Shown here: piece after piece, positions 62,346 to 64,000 of the stretch
Position numbering within the stretch: position 1 is the stretch's first letter
Layout: every line of letters begins with the position of its first letter
Assembly (NCBI GenBank): GCA_016699855.1
Contig: CP064988.1
Span: 4,802,501-4,866,500, forward strand
DNA length: 64,000 nt
Direction: 5' to 3'
Source: Rhodospirillales bacterium
GTDB lineage: Bacteria; Pseudomonadota; Alphaproteobacteria; Reyranellales; Reyranellaceae
Made by a program: the position numbers and the translations under genes
The notes under the pieces: generated by a model
Seen by the model: only the letters and a program-made list of their open reading frames with translations
The model's database searches: none
What the model was told of the DNA's origin: nothing

Positions 62346-63037
62346 GACGCCGCCCCGATGCGCCGCGCCAGCGCGCGGTTGAGCCACTCCGCGCCGGCCA
62401 GCGCCAGCAGCGCCACGACGATCGACACCATGGTCAGGCGCAGCGCCGGCCCGTCGCCGCCCGGCACCTGGGTGTAGGCGTAGATCGCCAACGGCAGCGT
62501 GCGCGTCTCGCCGGGGATGTTCGACACGAAGGTGATGGTGGCGCCGAACTCGCCAAGGGAGCGCGCGAAGCTGAGCACCGCGCCGGCCAGCACGCCCGGC
62601 GCCATCAACGGCAGGGTGATAGTCAGGAACACCTGCCATGGCGGCGCGCCGAGGGTGCGGGCGGCCTGCTCGAGGCGGCGGTCGACGGCCTGCGCCGACA
62701 GCCGGATCGCCTGCGTCATCAGCGGGAAGCCCATGACGGCGGCGGCCAGCGCCGCGCCGCGCCACGAGAACGAGAAATCGATCCCCAACCACTCGCGCAG
62801 CGGCGCGCCAAGCGGTCCCTTGGGCGCCAGCAGCAGCAGCAGCCCGAAGCCCACCACGACCGGCGGCAGCACCAGCGGCAGGTGCACCACCGCGTCGACC
62901 ACGGCCTTGCCGGGGAAGTCGCGCCGCGCCAGCAGCCAGCCCGCGGCGATCGCCGGCACGAGGCTGACGCCGACGCTCCACGCGGCGACCTTCATGCTCA
63001 GGAGAAGGACGCCGAATTCCTCGGCGGACAGGATCAT
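62342..63037 (-). CDS. modB: Molybdate ABC transporter permease ModB
   Basis: A 231-residue inner-membrane permease with five or six helices. It has LPLVLPPVVVGFGLLLLL (about 53-70), the EAA loop as QAARTLGAPPWQVFLTITLP (about 125-144) and SFARSLGEFGATITFVSNIPG, all typical of ModB. It lies 62 bp after modA and overlaps modC, as expected. Confidence 0.96.
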   Translation of the reverse strand: MILSAEEFGVLLLSMKVAAWSVGVSLVPAIAAGWLLARRDFPGKAVVDAVVHLPLVLPPVVVGFGLLLLLAPKGPLGAPLREWLGIDFSFSWRGAALAAAVMGFPLMTQAIRLSAQAVDRRLEQAARTLGAPPWQVFLTITLPLMAPGVLAGAVLSFARSLGEFGATITFVSNIPGETRTLPLAIYAYTQVPGGDGPALRLTMVSIVVALLALAGAEWLNRALARRIGAAS

Positions 63038-63099
63038 CCGGCGATCCTAGCCCGGACGCCGCCGTCGCGGCGTGGCCGGAGTCACGGCGGCCGCGTCCG

Positions 63100-63903
63100 T
63101 CACGGCGACGGCGGCGGGCCGAAGCCGGCCTCGGCCAGCACCGCCTGCGATTCCGGCGTCATCAGGAAGTCGAGGAACGCCTTGGCGCGCGCGCTCTTGG
63201 CGTTCGTGGTGACGGCCATGGGGTAGACGATCGGCGGATGGCTGCCGGCGGGGAAGCGCGTGACGACCCGCACCTTCGGCTCGACCGCGGCGTCGGTGGC
63301 GTAGACGATTCCCAGCGGCGCCGCGCCGCGGGCGACGAAGGCCATGGCGTCGCGCACGTTCTCCGCCGACGCCAGACGCGGCACCAGGGCGTCCCAGACG
63401 CCGTAGTGGGTCATCGCGGCCTTGGCGTAGCGGCCCGCCGGCACGGCCACCGGATCGGCGATGGAGAGCCTGCCGTCGCCCAGCGCCGCGAGGAGCGGGA
63501 AGCCCGGTGCCGGCGTCAGGGTGACCGTGGTTCCGGCCGGCGCGATCAGCGCCAGCACGTTGGTCGCCAGCGCGCGCTGCGTCTCGACCACCACGGCTTT
63601 GCGATCGACGACGTATCTCATCCACGGCTCGTCGGCCGAGATGAACACGTCGCCCGGCGCGCCGCTCTCGATCTGGCGCGCCAGCGCCGAGGAGGCGGCG
63701 TAGACCGCCACGCATTTCGGCTCCCCCTTCGCGGCCCACGCCGCGCACAGCTTGTCGAGAACGTTCGAGAGGCTGGCGGCGGCAAGCACGCGCAGCTCCC
63801 CCGGCTGCGCCGCGGCGGGAATGGACGCCAGAACCACCGCGCCGGAAAGAGCCGCGGCGCCGAGCCAGCGGCGCGCCCGGTCGGTCATGGTCGTCGCCGT
63901 CAT
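63100..63903 (-). CDS. modA: Molybdate-binding periplasmic protein ModA
   Basis: The 267-residue binding protein has a Sec signal (ALSGAVVLASIPAAAQ), LRVLAAASLSNVLDKL (first ligand loop), VYAASSALARQIESGAPGDVFISAD, GIVYATDAAVEPKVRVVTRFP and a C-terminal KAFLDFLMTPESQAVLAEAGF. These are diagnostic for ModA. I took the ATG at 63903, but 63888 is also possible. A Mo-box palindrome lies 18 bp upstream. The whole operon is on the minus strand. Confidence 0.95.
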   Translation of the reverse strand: MTATTMTDRARRWLGAAALSGAVVLASIPAAAQPGELRVLAAASLSNVLDKLCAAWAAKGEPKCVAVYAASSALARQIESGAPGDVFISADEPWMRYVVDRKAVVVETQRALATNVLALIAPAGTTVTLTPAPGFPLLAALGDGRLSIADPVAVPAGRYAKAAMTHYGVWDALVPRLASAENVRDAMAFVARGAAPLGIVYATDAAVEPKVRVVTRFPAGSHPPIVYPMAVTTNAKSARAKAFLDFLMTPESQAVLAEAGFGPPPSP

Positions 63904-63920
63904 CCCGGCCGCGCTCCTGT

Positions 63921-63944
63921 CGATATATCCATCTGGATATATCG
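63921..63944. promoter_or_regulatory. Mo-box (ModE-type operator) before modABC
   Basis: A perfect 10-bp inverted repeat (CGATATATCC and GGATATATCG) around ATCT. The CGATATAT arms match the pattern of ModE/Mop-family sites, which repress modABC when molybdate is plentiful. It lies 18 bp before the modA start. The regulator gene is not in the window. 63945-64000 holds nothing I can name. Confidence 0.75.
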
Positions 63945-64000
63945 CATGCGCGCCATCGGCGGCGCAAGCGCGTGGACCTCGCGCCCTTGGCGGCCGGCGG

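Overview
The window is GC-rich (near 70 %, strong G/C preference in third codon positions) and reads as chromosome of a free-living alphaproteobacterium. The evidence is the order ruvB-ybgC-tolQ-tolR-tolA-tolB-pal-cpoB-tilS-ftsH, the glmM/thiD, erpA/xth and gatCA/gatB groups, SapC, and the many solute-binding, VOC, hydrolase and Rieske-type accessory genes. The genus cannot be fixed from sequence alone; a Rhodospirillales or Reyranella-like lineage is a guess.

Layout. 1-11483: end of an unknown secreted protein, then ruvB, ybgC and the complete Tol-Pal envelope machine, with a tandem second Pal, followed by cpoB, tilS and ftsH. 11484-15907: a scarred, gene-poor stretch holding an IS30-type element inserted inside a REP palindrome, three copies of a second 73-75 bp palindromic repeat, a REP, a fragment of a HlyB-like exporter ATPase, one low-GC lipoprotein-like gene and an orphan AT-rich operator-like palindrome. 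15908-23162: thiD and glmM, a DctP-type binding protein, two FecR-domain proteins with a TPR/beta-barrel protein, and a CBS-domain protein. 23163-27164: an AT-rich promoter island, a SARP/BTAD-TolB-TPR regulator, a protein made almost wholly of twelve 14-residue units (GMMAPSFGATKVKL) and a DUF6065-like protein. I consider this the most likely undescribed system in the window.

27296-38636: ilvD (with a 3' frameshift), VOC/MmcQ genes divergent from a TetR regulator across a good operator, a Bug-type binding protein, a Rieske oxygenase, xth, erpA, sapC, ruvX and hydrolases. 38711-46995: gatC-gatA, then about 5 kb of unrelated genes (two DUF1877-like paralogues, a dienelactone-hydrolase-like protein, an acyltransferase lacking a clear start, a MORN protein, a frameshifted YfbM-like gene), then gatB. 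47008-57366: a VOC protein, a COG0523 metal GTPase, a Tat-exported cyclase-family enzyme, an MFS transporter, an ASCH protein, and a tightly packed set of two serine hydrolases, a metal-dependent hydrolase, a YtkA-like protein and a MauG-type dihaem protein. 57371-64000: a membrane metallophosphoesterase, a GST, tRNA-Ser(GCU) with its promoter, small membrane and lipoproteins, and the molybdate transporter modABC behind a Mo-box palindrome.

Recurring themes are tandem duplication (Pal, FecR, DUF1877-like, serine hydrolase) and several single-base frame breaks, many in short homopolymers, which could be real decay or sequencing error. No rRNA, CRISPR array, prophage or replication origin was seen. 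All family names come from motif recognition by eye; no searches were run.
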